Positions 49,404 to 60,203 are shown, counted from the stretch's first letter. The stretch is 64,000 nt of DNA from Actinomycetaceae bacterium (GCA_030530685.1 JAUMUM010000001.1:1-64000); one strand, 5' to 3'. Translations and numbers: made by a program. Notes: generated by a model not told the origin, from the letters alone.

Positions 49404-50825
49404 GTGACGCGGCAGTGTCTCACCCATTTTATGGACGCGAATCGTATTCGTCGAACCGGGAACCGCGGCGGGCATGCCGGCCACCACGACGATGCGATCG
49501 CCGTCGACGGCCATATTCATCTCGCGCAGAAGGTGGTCGACCTGCGCAACCATGTCGTCCGTGTGCTTGACGTAGGGCACCGTGAACGTCGTCAGGCCCC
49601 ACGTCAGGGCGAGCTGGTTGCGCACCTCGGGGTCGGGAGTGAAGCACAGGATCGGAAGCCGCGGGCGAAGGCGAGCCATGCGGCGTGCCGTCTGCCCCGT
49701 CTCGGTGAAGACGACCAGTTCCTTGACGCCCAGGGCCTCGCCGATCTCGACGGCCGCGCGCGTGATGACGCCATTGCGGGTCTTGTGGAGGTTGCCGAGC
49801 ATGGGGATCTGCTCGAGCCCGTGCTCCTCGGCGTACTCGACGATGGAGGCCATGATCTTCACGCAGTCGATCGGGTAGGCGCCGACCGAGGTCTCGCCGG
49901 AGAGCATGACGGCGTCGGCACCGTCGATGATGGCGTTGGCACAATCGGAAGCCTCGGCGCGGGTGGGGCGCGGGCTGTCGATCATCGACTCGAGAACCTG
50001 CGTGGCCACGATGACCGGCTTGGAACGCTTGCGGGCAATGCTGATGGCGCGCTTCTGAACGAGCGGAACCTGCTCGAGCGGCAGTTCGACGCCGAGGTCG
50101 CCGCGGGCGATCATAATGCCATCGAAGGCCCGCACGATGTTCTCCAGGTTCTCCACGGCCTGGGGCTTTTCGATCTTGGCGATGACGGGCCTGTAGACGC
50201 CGACGCGGTCCATGATCTCGTGGACGTCCTTGACGTCGTCCGCCGAACGCACGAAGGACAGCGCGATGACATCCACGCCGTAATTCAGCGCCCACTCCAG
50301 GTCGCGGCGGTCCTTGTCCGACAGCGCGGGAACGGACACCGCGACACCCGGCAGGTTGACGCCCTTGTTGTTGGAGACCTCGCCGGCCACGACGACAACG
50401 GTCTTCACGTCGGTCTCGCCGACCTCTTCGACCTTGACGGTGACCTTGCCATCGTCGATGAGGAGGACGTCGCCGGGCTTGCAGTCCCCTGGCAGCCCCT
50501 TGTACGTCGTCGACACGCGTTCCTTCGTGCCCTCAATGTCCTCGGTGGTGATGGTGAAGACATCGCCCACGTCGAGGTGGTGCGGGCCATCGGCAAAACG
50601 CCCGAGGCGGATCTTCGGGCCCTGCAGGTCGACGAGGACGGCAATCGCCTGCCCCGTGACCTCCGCGGCCTTGCGGACGCGGGCGATGCGGGCCTCGTGT
50701 TCCTCGTAGGCTCCGTGCGATGCATTGATGCGTGCGACGTTCATGCCCGCCTGCGCGAGCTCGAGAATCTGTTCCTGAGTGTCGGTAGCCGGGCCAAGGG
50801 TGCATACGATCTTCGCTCTGCGCAT
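49401..50825 (-). CDS. pyk: Pyruvate kinase
   Basis: Pyruvate kinase makes ATP and pyruvate from phosphoenolpyruvate. The 474-residue protein begins MRRAKIVCTLGPA and has the ARINASHG motif, the K+/Mg2+ site block with catalytic Lys and acidic residues in PVIAKIEKPQAVENL and GIMIARGDLGVELP, and the C-terminal regulatory domain ending VHKMGETLPRH. Length and motifs are normal. Confidence 0.96.
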   Translation of the reverse strand: MRRAKIVCTLGPATDTQEQILELAQAGMNVARINASHGAYEEHEARIARVRKAAEVTGQAIAVLVDLQGPKIRLGRFADGPHHLDVGDVFTITTEDIEGTKERVSTTYKGLPGDCKPGDVLLIDDGKVTVKVEEVGETDVKTVVVVAGEVSNNKGVNLPGVAVSVPALSDKDRRDLEWALNYGVDVIALSFVRSADDVKDVHEIMDRVGVYRPVIAKIEKPQAVENLENIVRAFDGIMIARGDLGVELPLEQVPLVQKRAISIARKRSKPVIVATQVLESMIDSPRPTRAEASDCANAIIDGADAVMLSGETSVGAYPIDCVKIMASIVEYAEEHGLEQIPMLGNLHKTRNGVITRAAVEIGEALGVKELVVFTETGQTARRMARLRPRLPILCFTPDPEVRNQLALTWGLTTFTVPYVKHTDDMVAQVDHLLREMNMAVDGDRIVVVAGMPAAVPGSTNTIRVHKMGETLPRH

Positions 50826-51046
50826 GAAGCCAACACTACCCGAGCCGGGGGCTAACGGATATGAAAAGACACGGAGCGTGAGCGAGACATCACCCGGCAG
50901 GTCGCCGATCGCGGCCGGCGTCCCACGGCCGCGGCCGGGCAGCCGGTGGACTCGGCCGGACCATGGTGGACACTATCGCTTACCCGTCTACCGTCGCCGC
51001 GGGGCCGGAGCCTTGTCGTGCGCAGGGGCATCGGAGCGTTGCGATC

Positions 51047-52111
51047 TCAGGATACCGAGTCACTCGGCGCCGTCTCGTTCTCGGGCCTGCCGCCCTCGGC
51101 CCCGTCGGAACGAGTCTCATCGGCGCCGTCGGCCTTCTCGGGTTCGGCCTTCCCAGCCTTAGGCGTGTCCCTCCCGGTCTTGCCGTCATCGCTACCGGCG
51201 CCTTCCACGTCACCGGCATCTTCTGCCTCGTCGGAATCATCGCCCGCGAACCGCGCCTCGAAACGCCTCCTGGCCTGATCGCTCACCCAGATGTCGTCAA
51301 TCTCAGGGTGGGTCTTCAGCCGGCGCCGAATGAGGAGGAAGGCGAGCGCCGCTCCGACGAAGACGACGATCGACACCCACACGTTCAGGCGCAGGCCCAG
51401 AATCTGCCGCGCCGTATCGATGCGCAGGTACTCGATCCACACTCGCCCGCTCGTGTAGATCATGACGTAGCAGGCGAAGACCTGCCCACCGCGCAGCTTG
51501 AAGCGGCGGTCGAGCCACATGAGCACGAGTGCCCCGACCGCGCACCACAGCAACTCGTAGAGGAAGGTCGGGTGGAAGGTCTGTCCCGGCTCGTATCCGG
51601 GCAGGAGATGCTCGTAGTCGATCCTCAGCGCCCAGGGAAGATCGGTCGGCCTGCCGTAGAGCTCCTGATTGAAATAGTTGCCGAGCCTGCCAATGGCCTG
51701 GGCGAGCAGGAGCGCGGGCGCGATGGCGTCCCCGAAGGGGCCGAGCCGCAGCCCGTAGTGGCGGCAGGCGAGATAGGCTCCGACGCCACCGAGCGTGATG
51801 GCGCCCCATATCCCCAGGCCGCCCTCCCACACGTACAGCGCGGAGATCGGATCACGGCCCGGACCGAAGTAGAGGTCGTAGTCGGTGATGACGTGGTAGA
51901 GCCTGCCGCCGACGATGCCGCTGATGACCATGACGACCATGATGTCCGGGATGACCTGGACGGGCCCCGAGCGGGCACGGTATCTCCGGGCGAGCACCAC
52001 CCAGGCGACGACGATTCCGCAGATGATGGCCAAGGCGTAGGCCCGCAGGGGTACGGGGCCTAGATGCCAGACGCTCTCGCTCGGCGAATCGATCGCCGCC
52101 CTGATGCTCAT
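51047..52111 (-). CDS. lgt: Prolipoprotein diacylglyceryl transferase
   Basis: Lgt attaches diacylglycerol to the lipobox cysteine of prolipoproteins. The 354-residue membrane protein has about seven helices and the Lgt signature IGRLGNYFNQELYGRP, with the essential Arg/His/Asn sites in the family blocks. After about residue 285 there is an acidic tail rich in Asp/Glu/Ala, a common actinobacterial extension of unknown role. It starts 9 nt after trpA, the conserved trpA-lgt order. It would lipidate the SBP and FKBP lipoproteins of this window. Confidence 0.94.
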   Translation of the reverse strand: MSIRAAIDSPSESVWHLGPVPLRAYALAIICGIVVAWVVLARRYRARSGPVQVIPDIMVVMVISGIVGGRLYHVITDYDLYFGPGRDPISALYVWEGGLGIWGAITLGGVGAYLACRHYGLRLGPFGDAIAPALLLAQAIGRLGNYFNQELYGRPTDLPWALRIDYEHLLPGYEPGQTFHPTFLYELLWCAVGALVLMWLDRRFKLRGGQVFACYVMIYTSGRVWIEYLRIDTARQILGLRLNVWVSIVVFVGAALAFLLIRRRLKTHPEIDDIWVSDQARRRFEARFAGDDSDEAEDAGDVEGAGSDDGKTGRDTPKAGKAEPEKADGADETRSDGAEGGRPENETAPSDSVS

Positions 52112-52120
52112 AGGACTCCT

Positions 52121-52915
52121 CTACTGCGCGGCTCCATGCGTCGCGCGTGCAAGTGATTCGGCTACTTCCCTCATGGCCCGCAGGCCGGCGGTCCCGTCCT
52201 GAAGGAGGGGACGTATGAGTGCTGAACCCACGATAACGCCATCCGCATAGTTCGCAACCTCTGCGGCGTGCCCCGGCGTCGTCACGCCGATGCCGACGCA
52301 CACTCTTTCGGCCCCCGCGCCGCGGGTGCGCGCGACGAGCTGGCGGGCGCGCTCATCCAGGCTCGCACGCTCGCCCGTCACGCCCATGGTCGAGGCCGCG
52401 TAGACGAAGCCACGCGAGGCCTTCGCGGTCAGGCGCAGGCGCTCGTCCGTGGACGATTGCGCCACGAGGAAAATCCGGTCGAGCCCGTGCGCGTCCGAGG
52501 CCGCCATCCACGCCTGTGCCTCATCCGGGATGAGATCCGGCGTGATGAGACCCGCTCCCCCGGCGCTGGCCAAGTCCCGGGCGAAGGCGTCGACGCCGTA
52601 CTTGAAGACGAGGTTGTAGTAGGTCATGACGAGCGGGACGGTGCCCTCGTTGGCGATGGCCTCGACCATCGTGAAGACGTCCGCCACGCGCGAACCGGAT
52701 GCGAGGGCCCGCGAGGTGGCCTCCTGGATGACGCCGCCGTCCATCGACGGGTCGGAGTACGGGATGCCGACCTCAATGATGTCGGCGCCAGCCGCTGCGA
52801 GCTCCCTCGCGGCGGCGATGGAACCGTCAAGGCTCGGGAACCCGACGGGAAGATATCCGACGAAGGCCGCTCCACCGGCCGCCCGCGCGGCGTCGATTGC
52901 CTGCTGTGCGCTCAC
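52121..52915 (-). CDS. trpA: Tryptophan synthase alpha subunit
   Basis: TrpA cleaves indole-3-glycerol phosphate to indole and glyceraldehyde 3-phosphate. The 264-residue TIM barrel has the catalytic Glu and Asp regions: [16 protein letters not shown] (about 46-61) and the later PDLIPDE (about 125-131). The start is GTG 52915, overlapping the trpB stop (GTGA). Confidence 0.95.
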   Translation of the reverse strand: MSAQQAIDAARAAGGAAFVGYLPVGFPSLDGSIAAARELAAAGADIIEVGIPYSDPSMDGGVIQEATSRALASGSRVADVFTMVEAIANEGTVPLVMTYYNLVFKYGVDAFARDLASAGGAGLITPDLIPDEAQAWMAASDAHGLDRIFLVAQSSTDERLRLTAKASRGFVYAASTMGVTGERASLDERARQLVARTRGAGAERVCVGIGVTTPGHAAEVANYADGVIVGSALIRPLLQDGTAGLRAMREVAESLARATHGAAQ

Positions 52916-54135
52916 AGGGACACCCCCTTGCCCTCAATGCCGAAATAGTCCATGGCCGTTTGCATGTCCTTGTCTCCGCGGCCCGATAGCGAAACAAGGA
53001 TCGTCGGCGGTTCGGCGCCTGCCTCCTCGGCCTGACGGCCGATCTGGATCGCTCCGGCCAGGGCGTGCGCCGATTCGATGGCCGGGATGATGCCCTCCTC
53101 GCGGCTGAGCAGGCGGAAGGCCTCCATGGCCTCGTCGTCGGTGACGGGGCGATATTCGGCCCGCCCGATCGAGGCGAGCCACGCGTGTTCGGGGCCGACG
53201 CCGGGATAGTCGAGCCCCGCGGAGATCGAGTGGGACTCGACCGTCTGCCCGTCGTCGTCCTGCATGAGGTAGCTCAGCGAGCCCTGGAAAATGCCCAGGG
53301 AGCCGGCGTTGATGGTCGCGGCCGTCCTGCCGGAGTCGACACCGCTGCCGCCCGCCTCGCAGCCGACGATGCGCACGCTCGGGTCGTCGAGGAAGGCATT
53401 GAAGATGCCGATGGCGTTCGACCCGCCGCCCACGCAGGCGACGACGACGTCCGGTAGCTCGCCCGTCATCTCCAGGACCTGGGCGCGGGCCTCCTCGCCG
53501 ATGACCTTTTGCAGGTCACGGACCAGGGCCGGGAAGGGATGCGGGCCGGCAGCCGTCCCGAAGAGGTAGTTCGTCGTCTCGACGTTCGTCACCCAGTCGC
53601 GGAAGGCCTCGTTGATGGCGTCCTTGAGCGTGGCCGACCCGGCCGACACCGCCACGACCTTCGCGCCGAGGATCTCCATGCGCGCGACATTGAGGGCCTG
53701 TCGACGCACGTCCTCGGCACCCATGTAGATCGTGCAGTCGAGGCCGAGCAGGGCGGCCGCCGTGGCCGTGGCCACGCCGTGCTGGCCCGCGCCCGTTTCG
53801 GCAATGACCCGGGTCTTGCCCACGGCCCGCGTCAGCAGGGCCTGGCCCAGGACGTTGTTGATCTTGTGCGAGCCCGTGTGGTTGAGATCCTCGCGCTTGA
53901 GGAGGACGCGCGCGCCTCCCGCGTGGCGCGAGAACTTGGGGGCCGGCGTGAGGATGGACGGGCGCCCCGAATACGTGCGGCCCAACTCGTCGAGTTCGCT
54001 GCGAAACTGCGGATCGACCTTGAGGCGTTCCCAGGCCTGCGAAAGCTCGTCGAGCGCCGCGACGAGTGCCTCGGGCACGAATCGTCCTCCGAAATCGCCA
54101 AAGTACGGGCCTTCGGCCCGGCCCAGTTCGTTCAC
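52912..54135 (-). CDS. trpB: Tryptophan synthase beta subunit
   Basis: TrpB is the pyridoxal-phosphate enzyme joining indole and serine. The 407-residue protein has the catalytic lysine in [17 protein letters not shown] (about residue 92), the [12 protein letters not shown] loop and phosphate-binding GGGSNAIG. The start is GTG 54135, with GAGAGG upstream, 1 nt after the trpC stop. Confidence 0.96.
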   Translation of the reverse strand: MNELGRAEGPYFGDFGGRFVPEALVAALDELSQAWERLKVDPQFRSELDELGRTYSGRPSILTPAPKFSRHAGGARVLLKREDLNHTGSHKINNVLGQALLTRAVGKTRVIAETGAGQHGVATATAAALLGLDCTIYMGAEDVRRQALNVARMEILGAKVVAVSAGSATLKDAINEAFRDWVTNVETTNYLFGTAAGPHPFPALVRDLQKVIGEEARAQVLEMTGELPDVVVACVGGGSNAIGIFNAFLDDPSVRIVGCEAGGSGVDSGRTAATINAGSLGIFQGSLSYLMQDDDGQTVESHSISAGLDYPGVGPEHAWLASIGRAEYRPVTDDEAMEAFRLLSREEGIIPAIESAHALAGAIQIGRQAEEAGAEPPTILVSLSGRGDKDMQTAMDYFGIEGKGVSL

Positions 54136-54136
54136 G

Positions 54137-54955
54137 TTACCTCTCCATTGCCTCTAGTGACGGGTGCTGGCCTGCTGCCACGATGTCGCGAATCGCGGCC
54201 CCGGGGTCTCCCGAAGTCACGAGGGCCTCGCCCACGAGTACGGCGTCGGCGCCGCTGCGGGCGTAGGCAAGCACGTCCTGCGGCCCGCGCACGCCCGACT
54301 CCGCGACCCGAACGACATCGGTGGGAAGAACGTCGACCACCCTGTCGAAAATCCTGATGTCGACTTCCAGCGTCTTGAGATTGCGAGCATTGACACCGAC
54401 GACGCGCGCGCCCGCGTCAAGCGCCCGCCTGGCCTCCTCCTGGTCGTGCGCCTCGACCAGCGCCGTCATGCCCAGCGAGTGGACGCGCTCGACGAAGGAG
54501 GTCAGGACGGTCTGCTCGAGGGCGGCCACGATGAGCAGGACGATATCGGCGCCGTGGGCCCTGGCTTCCCAGATCTGGTAGGGGCTGACGACGAAGTCCT
54601 TGCGCAAGACCGGCACCTCGACCGCGGCACGGACCGCGTCTAGATCGGCAAGACTGCCCTGGAAACGGCGTTCCTCCGTCAGCACGGAGATGGCCGCGGC
54701 CCCACCCTGGGCGTAGGCCTGCGCCAGGGCGGCGGGATCGGCGATGTCCGCCAGGTGCCCCTTGGACGGGCTGGAACGCTTGCATTCGGCGATGATGGAT
54801 ACGCGGCGTTCGACCGAGCCCCTCAGCGCGTCCTCGGCGGCCAGGGCGGAGGGCTGCCAGTGGGCCTGCTCCTTGAGCTGGTCGAGGCTGACGGAAGCTT
54901 CGCGAACGGCCAGGTCCTCGCGGACCCCCGCAATGATCGAATCGAGGACGGTCAT
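54137..54955 (-). CDS. trpC: Indole-3-glycerol phosphate synthase
   Basis: TrpC closes the indole ring from CdRP. The 272-residue single-domain barrel has [12 protein letters not shown] (catalytic Lys), [25 protein letters not shown] and [14 protein letters not shown], the order typical of the family. It is not fused to TrpF, and trpD and trpF are absent from the window. Confidence 0.95.
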   Translation of the reverse strand: MTVLDSIIAGVREDLAVREASVSLDQLKEQAHWQPSALAAEDALRGSVERRVSIIAECKRSSPSKGHLADIADPAALAQAYAQGGAAAISVLTEERRFQGSLADLDAVRAAVEVPVLRKDFVVSPYQIWEARAHGADIVLLIVAALEQTVLTSFVERVHSLGMTALVEAHDQEEARRALDAGARVVGVNARNLKTLEVDIRIFDRVVDVLPTDVVRVAESGVRGPQDVLAYARSGADAVLVGEALVTSGDPGAAIRDIVAAGQHPSLEAMER

Positions 54956-54963
54956 GATCTCTC

Positions 54964-56499
54964 CTATCCGGCTTCGGTCAATTCGTTGGCGATCTGAACG
55001 GCACGGACGGCTGCGGCCGCTTTGTTGCGGGCCTCGACGAATTCGGTTTCGGGGTGCGAATCGGCCACGATCCCGGCGCCCGCCTGCACGCTGGCGCGCC
55101 CGTGGTCGACGACGGCCGTGCGGATGGCGATGGCCAGGTCGGCATTGCCCGAAAAGTCGAAGTACCCCGCCACGCCGCCGTACAGACCACGGCGGGCGGG
55201 TTCCAGTTGGTCGATGAGCTCGATGGCCCGCGGCTTCGGCGCGCCCGAAAGGGTGCCGGCCGGGAAGACGGCGGCCAGGCAGTCGACCGGAGTGCGATCC
55301 GGCGCCAGCCTTCCCGTGACAGTCGACGAAATGTGCATAATGTGGCTGTAACGTTTGATTTCCATGAAGGTCGACACCTCCACGGTACCCGGCACGCAGA
55401 CCTTCGCCAGGTCGTTGCGGCCGAGGTCGACGAGCATGACGTGCTCGGAGCGTTCCTTGGGGTCGGCCATCAGCTCGGCCTCCAGTTCGCGGTCCCGGGC
55501 GTCGGTCTCGCCGCGCGGCCGCGAGCCCGCGATGGGGAACATTGTCAACTCACCCCGCACGAGCCGCATGAGCGTCTCCGGCGAGCTGCCGACGACGGCG
55601 AAGCCCTCCTCGCTGCCGTCGGCCAGGCGAAGGTAGTACATGTAGGGCGAGGGGTTGATCGTGCGCAGCACGCGGTAAACATCGAGCGGGTCGGCCGGGC
55701 AGTCGATGTCCGCCCTCTGGGAGAGGACCACCTGGAAGACCTCGCCGTCGCGAATGGCCTCCTTTCCGGCCAGGACGGCCCTCTCGAATTCCTCCTGGGA
55801 CACGCGCATCCGCGGCTGAGTGGCGGGAGAGCCGGCCAGGGCGGCGGCGTGCAGCGGCACGGGCGTGGACAGGTCGGCAGCCATCTTCCCCAGGCGGGCG
55901 ACGGCGTCGGCGTAGGCTCGCTCCGCGCCCGAGTCGAGGTCATTGCCGTTGACCGCGTTGGCGATCAGCCAGACGACGCCCTCGTGGTGGTCGACGGCCA
56001 CCATGTCGGTGGCCAGGCACAGGGCCGCGTCAGGCGTGCTCAACTCGCGGGGAGCCCGCCGGCTGAGCGTGGGTTCCCAGTCGTAGAGGGTGTCCCATCC
56101 AAGCGCGCCGACCAACCCTCCGGTCAGCGGAGGCAGGCCGTCGAAACTCTCGCCACTCAGAGCGCGCAGGGCGCTGTCCACGACCTGCGTGGTCGTTCCC
56201 TCGCGCGCTATGCCCTGCGGGACGTCGCCAATCCAGTGGGACTGCCCGTCGCGCGTGATCAGGTGCGCGCTGGAGCGCACGCCGACGAAAGACCACCTGT
56301 CCCAGCGGCCGTCGTGCTCGGCGCTCTCGAGGATGAACGTCCCGTTTCCGCGCGCGAGTCTGCGGTAGATGCCCAGGGGCGTGGCGTCATCGACGAGGAT
56401 CTTTTCGACGACGGGGATCACGCGCCGCGTCCTTGCCATGTCGAGGAACTCCTCGCGGCTGGGCCACACCTGCCCCCAGCTCATCGCCTGAGCACTCAT
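54964..56499 (-). CDS. trpE: Anthranilate synthase component I
   Basis: TrpE turns chorismate and ammonia (from TrpG) into anthranilate. The 511-residue protein has the chorismate-binding C-terminal domain: [30 protein letters not shown], and [23 protein letters not shown] (cited by ends). The LEDN-like feedback segment near residue 36 reads LESAEHDG, close to the LLES motif for Trp inhibition. ATG 56499 overlaps hisI (ATGA). trpG is not adjacent. Confidence 0.94.
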   Translation of the reverse strand: MSAQAMSWGQVWPSREEFLDMARTRRVIPVVEKILVDDATPLGIYRRLARGNGTFILESAEHDGRWDRWSFVGVRSSAHLITRDGQSHWIGDVPQGIAREGTTTQVVDSALRALSGESFDGLPPLTGGLVGALGWDTLYDWEPTLSRRAPRELSTPDAALCLATDMVAVDHHEGVVWLIANAVNGNDLDSGAERAYADAVARLGKMAADLSTPVPLHAAALAGSPATQPRMRVSQEEFERAVLAGKEAIRDGEVFQVVLSQRADIDCPADPLDVYRVLRTINPSPYMYYLRLADGSEEGFAVVGSSPETLMRLVRGELTMFPIAGSRPRGETDARDRELEAELMADPKERSEHVMLVDLGRNDLAKVCVPGTVEVSTFMEIKRYSHIMHISSTVTGRLAPDRTPVDCLAAVFPAGTLSGAPKPRAIELIDQLEPARRGLYGGVAGYFDFSGNADLAIAIRTAVVDHGRASVQAGAGIVADSHPETEFVEARNKAAAAVRAVQIANELTEAG

Positions 56500-56900
56500 G
56501 ATTCCTCCGCATTCTCGTGATCGTCCTCGGCCGGCCACCGGTCGATCAGGGAGCCGACGGGAAGGTCTCCGCCGGCGTCGAAACAGCTCCTTGCCCCCGT
56601 GTGGCAGGCCGACCCCACCTGGGCCGCCTCGACGAGCAGGCAGTCGCCGTCGCAGTCGATCCGCACACGGCGAACGAGCTGGACGTGCCCGGACGTGTCG
56701 CCCTTGCGCCAGTACTCGCGCCGCGAGCGCGAATAGAACCAGACGCGGCCCGTGCCGAGCGTGCGGGCCAGCGCGACGGCGTCCATGTAGCCGACCATGA
56801 GGACCTCGCCCCCGTCGGCCTCGACGATGACGGCGGGGATGAGCCCGGCGCTATCGAAGCGCAGACGGGAGGCGATATCGCCCGGCAATGCGTCACTCAT
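56496..56900 (-). CDS. hisI: Phosphoribosyl-AMP cyclohydrolase
   Basis: HisI opens the purine ring of PR-AMP in histidine synthesis. The 134-residue protein has [36 protein letters not shown] and the metal ligands in DCDGDCLLV and the two Cys ([13 protein letters not shown]). It is not fused with HisE. ATG 56900 and its stop both overlap neighbours by the ATGA pattern. Confidence 0.95.
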   Translation of the reverse strand: MSDALPGDIASRLRFDSAGLIPAVIVEADGGEVLMVGYMDAVALARTLGTGRVWFYSRSRREYWRKGDTSGHVQLVRRVRIDCDGDCLLVEAAQVGSACHTGARSCFDAGGDLPVGSLIDRWPAEDDHENAEES

Positions 56901-57664
56901 CGTACGCACTCCCCCGCGTCCCGCAGCGCATCCTTGACCTGCGGGATCGTCAGTGTCCCGAAGTGAAAGACGGAGGCGGCCAGGACGGCGTCGGCCCCGC
57001 AGCGGGCGGCCTCAACGAAGTCCTGCGCACTGCCCGCACCGCCGGAGGCGATGATGGGAATCGTCACGGCCTTGCGGATCGCCGACGTCATCTCGACGTC
57101 GAAGCCGTCCGTCGTGCCATCGGCGTCCATCGAGTTGACGAGGATTTCGCCGGCGCCGAGTTCCTGGGCGCGCACGGCCCACTCGAGGGAATCGATGCCG
57201 GTTCCCCGCTTGCCGGCGTGGGTGGTGACCTCGTATCCCGATGCCGTGCCGGCCGCGGGGTTCCTGCGCGAGTCGAGCGAAAGCACGAGCACCTGAGAGC
57301 CGAAGGCGTCGGCGATGTCCGCAATGAGCGTCGGGTTGGCCACGGCGGCCGAGTTCACCGAGATCTTGTCGGCGCCGGCCTGCAGGAGCACGCGCACGTC
57401 CTCGACGCTTCGCACGCCGCCACCGACGGTCAGCGGCACGAAGACTTCCTCGGCCGTCCTTTGCACGACGTCGACGAGCGTGCCACGGCCCGAGGCGGTG
57501 GCGGACACGTCGAGGAACGTGATCTCGTCCGCTCCCTGGGCGTCATAGGCGCGCGCAAGGGCGACGGGATCGCCCGCATCGCGCAGGCCCTTGAAGTTGA
57601 CGCCCTTGACCACGCGGCCCTCGTCGACATCAAGGCAGGGTATGACTCGAATGGCAACGCCCAT
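56897..57664 (-). CDS. hisF: Imidazole glycerol phosphate synthase subunit HisF
   Basis: HisF, with glutaminase HisH, forms imidazole glycerol phosphate and AICAR. The 255-residue barrel has the catalytic Asp in [15 protein letters not shown] (about residue 11) and the second Asp in [12 protein letters not shown], plus the phosphate-binding [11 protein letters not shown] 57664 has an AAGGAG site; a start five codons earlier is open but poorer. It leads a unit of seven packed genes, hisF-hisI-trpE-trpC-trpB-trpA-lgt. Confidence 0.96.
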   Translation of the reverse strand: MGVAIRVIPCLDVDEGRVVKGVNFKGLRDAGDPVALARAYDAQGADEITFLDVSATASGRGTLVDVVQRTAEEVFVPLTVGGGVRSVEDVRVLLQAGADKISVNSAAVANPTLIADIADAFGSQVLVLSLDSRRNPAAGTASGYEVTTHAGKRGTGIDSLEWAVRAQELGAGEILVNSMDADGTTDGFDVEMTSAIRKAVTIPIIASGGAGSAQDFVEAARCGADAVLAASVFHFGTLTIPQVKDALRDAGECVR

Positions 57665-57756
57665 GGATGCTCCTTTCACCCCACACAGGGTACCCCGGAA
57701 TTATCCGGGACCGCCCCGGCGGCCTCTTGGCGAGATCCGCTTGCGCAGTGCCGACA

Positions 57757-58818
57757 TCACGGCGAGGTCGGTGCCCCACCGTCCGACGGGGAATTAGATG
57801 CCCCACCGGAGGCGGGAGAGTCGATGCTCGTGGACTCGCTGGTGGCCGTGGTCTCGCCCGTGGACGGCGAGCCGGCTGATGTCGCGGATGTTGCACTCGG
57901 CGAGGGCGTCGCGCTCGGCGAGGCGCCGCTGGATTGGCTGGACGAGTCCGACGGCGAGTCGGACATGATGCCGAGGATGTCGACGATGACGACGCGCCCG
58001 CCGGTGCCCTGAGCCGCAGCGCTGGGGATCAGCACGACGACCCGCGAGCCGACCCTCTGGTCGACGAGACCCTTGGCCAGGCCCTCCATGCCTTCGTTCA
58101 GGTCAAGGGCCGCGGGTTTTCGATCCTCCCACGTCGTGTCGAGAAGATTGCCCTCCTCGTCGTACATGGCGTACTGGACGGCGAGGGTCTGCCCTTCGGA
58201 GACCTGCCCGCCCGAGCCGAGGATCGTCGGCACGACGCTCGACTCGGGTATCGCACCGCCCGGGGCCGTCACCTCCGGCGTGCCGTCGGCCTTCGTCTCG
58301 AGGGAGGGCATGCCCACGGGCACCGGATCGCGCGGTGGCGCCTCGCTCCCCTCGGCGGTAGTCGGCACCAGGTCGACGACGACGATCTCCGACGCCGTCG
58401 GAACGCCGTTTTGCAGGCCGGGCCTCTTGATGATGAGCCGACTTCCCTGCCGCGCGCCCACGACGAGGTCGGCGAGCTCGCCCATCCCCTTCTCGGAGAC
58501 CTCGGCGATGCGCATCTGCCCCGTGCCGTAGGACTCGATGAGCTTGCCGTTGCGCGAGTCGAAGGACGTGGCGCGCATGACCACGACCTGTCCGGCCTCG
58601 ATCTTCTCGCCCTCGCCCTTGGTGACGACTTCCTTCGTGAGCTTTCCGGCGCCCTCGGGGCAGTCGACGTCGACCGTGACGGGCGCTCCCAGGTCACCGT
58701 AGGCCTTGACCTGGCAGGATTCCGGCGTGTCATTGCCGCACCCGGCCAGGCCCGCACACGCCAGTGCCAGGCCGGCCAGCACGGCCCGCCACCTCGCCGA
58801 CGTCGTGTGCCGTGTCAT
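57757..58818 (-). CDS. FKBP-type prolyl isomerase lipoprotein
   Basis: The 353-residue protein has a lipoprotein signal (LAGLALACAGLAGC, Cys about residue 27) and two FKBP-like domains. The first (about 60-150) is weakly conserved; the second (about 205-290) has VSEGQTLAVQYAMYDEEGNLLDTTW (cited by ends), GLVDQRVGSRVVVLIP and the final strand. Residues 290-353 are a Ser/Thr/Pro-rich tail, likely disordered. It probably folds exported proteins outside the membrane. Its start overlaps the pafA stop (ATGA), the common pafA-FKBP order, but pafBC do not follow; hisF lies 92 bp downstream. Confidence 0.87.
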   Translation of the reverse strand: MTRHTTSARWRAVLAGLALACAGLAGCGNDTPESCQVKAYGDLGAPVTVDVDCPEGAGKLTKEVVTKGEGEKIEAGQVVVMRATSFDSRNGKLIESYGTGQMRIAEVSEKGMGELADLVVGARQGSRLIIKRPGLQNGVPTASEIVVVDLVPTTAEGSEAPPRDPVPVGMPSLETKADGTPEVTAPGGAIPESSVVPTILGSGGQVSEGQTLAVQYAMYDEEGNLLDTTWEDRKPAALDLNEGMEGLAKGLVDQRVGSRVVVLIPSAAAQGTGGRVVIVDILGIMSDSPSDSSSQSSGASPSATPSPSATSATSAGSPSTGETTATSESTSIDSPASGGASNSPSDGGAPTSP

Positions 58819-60203
58819 GAGGACATCCCCTCGATGAGGGCGTCGACCCTCTCATCGGCCGTCGCGAACGGGTCCTTGAGCACGACGCTTCTCTGCCCTG
58901 CCGCCTCCAGCAGCCTGAGGTTCATCCAGTCGGCCGAATAGTCGACGCGCTGGCGCTGGGCGGCCTCGATGAAGGCGCCTCGCAGCTTGGCCCGGGTGTC
59001 CTGTGGCGGCTCCACCATGGCCCGCGTGGCGGCTTCGCTGCCGGAGAAGGTGGAAAGGAGGCCGCCGGCTTCCATCGCGTTACGCAGGCCCGAGTCCGTG
59101 ATGTCGTGGTAGGCGAGGTCGAGCCGGGCCACGCGCGGGTCGTCGAGGCTCGCGCCGGTGCGCTGGACGTAGCGCTCGATGAGGCCGAGCTTGGCCGCCC
59201 AGTCGATCTCCGTGGCAATGGAGGAATATTCGCCCGTTTCGACGGCGTCGATCGCGCGCTGCCACAGGTCGATGAGGTAGCGCGAGCGGTCGGACAGCTC
59301 GGGCGTGTAGCCCCGGGAGTCGAAATGCCGCGTGAGGGCCTCGCACATGCGGCGCTGCACGTCGATGGCCGCAATATGTCCTCCGTCGACCAGCTCGAGC
59401 CTCGCCCGGCCGGTCAGGTCGAGGCTCGTCGCGCGAATGGCGGCGATGGGGTCGGCCAGGCGCATGTTCGGCAGGATGGCGCCGTCCTCGATCATGACGA
59501 GCAGCATCTGCGTGATTCCCAGCTTCAGGGCCGTCGTCGGCTCGGCGACATTCGAATCGCCGACGATCACGTGCATGCGCCGGTAGAGTTCCGGGTCACC
59601 GTGCGGCTCGTCGCGCGTATTGACCATCGGCCGCGAGCGCGTCGAGGCCGAAGAGATCGTGTCCCACGTCTGGTCGGCCCGCTGTGAGAATGCGAAGGAA
59701 ACGGTGCCGTCCTCGTCCCTGCGCACGTAGCCGGCTCCCGCGACGATCTGGCGCGTGACGAAGAAGGGCAGCAGGCCGGCGATGCGCGAGCGGTAGTCGC
59801 TACGGCGGCGCACGAGGTAGTTTTCGTGGCAGCCGTAAGAGTTGCCCTTGGCGTCGAGGTTGTTCTTGAACAGGTGGATCCGTCCGGGCACGCCCTGCGC
59901 GGCCAGACGCTCGTTGGCGCTCGCGGCCATGTCCGCGTATAGCATCTCCCCCGCGCGGTCCTGCGCGACGACATCGGCCACCGTGCGGCATTCGGCCGTC
60001 GCGTACTCGGGGTGGGAGCCGACGTCGAGGTACAGGCGCGCGCCGTTAGGCAGGAAGGTATTGGTGTAGTGGCCCGCGTCGATGAGTGGGCGGAAGAGTT
60101 CGGTGGCGGCCTCTTCGGCGTCGAGAGGGGGCGCGCCGCCGCGCGTCGATGCGCACGTGAGACCGAATTCGGTCTCCAGGCCCATGACGCGCTCGGGTAT
60201 CAT
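58815..60203 (-). CDS. pafA: Pup-protein ligase
   Basis: PafA activates the C-terminal Glu of Pup with ATP and links it to substrate lysines. The 462-residue glutamine-synthetase-like protein has the metal site GLETEFG at 8-14, the catalytic Asp60 in ARLYLDVGSHPEYATAE, FKNNLDAKGNSYGCHENYL and RSRPMVNTRDEPHGD, all PafA hallmarks. It lacks the extra loop of Dop. Its ATG overlaps the pup stop (ATGA); in proteasome-bearing relatives prcB and prcA lie between pup and pafA. Confidence 0.95.
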   Translation of the reverse strand: MIPERVMGLETEFGLTCASTRGGAPPLDAEEAATELFRPLIDAGHYTNTFLPNGARLYLDVGSHPEYATAECRTVADVVAQDRAGEMLYADMAASANERLAAQGVPGRIHLFKNNLDAKGNSYGCHENYLVRRRSDYRSRIAGLLPFFVTRQIVAGAGYVRRDEDGTVSFAFSQRADQTWDTISSASTRSRPMVNTRDEPHGDPELYRRMHVIVGDSNVAEPTTALKLGITQMLLVMIEDGAILPNMRLADPIAAIRATSLDLTGRARLELVDGGHIAAIDVQRRMCEALTRHFDSRGYTPELSDRSRYLIDLWQRAIDAVETGEYSSIATEIDWAAKLGLIERYVQRTGASLDDPRVARLDLAYHDITDSGLRNAMEAGGLLSTFSGSEAATRAMVEPPQDTRAKLRGAFIEAAQRQRVDYSADWMNLRLLEAAGQRSVVLKDPFATADERVDALIEGMSS

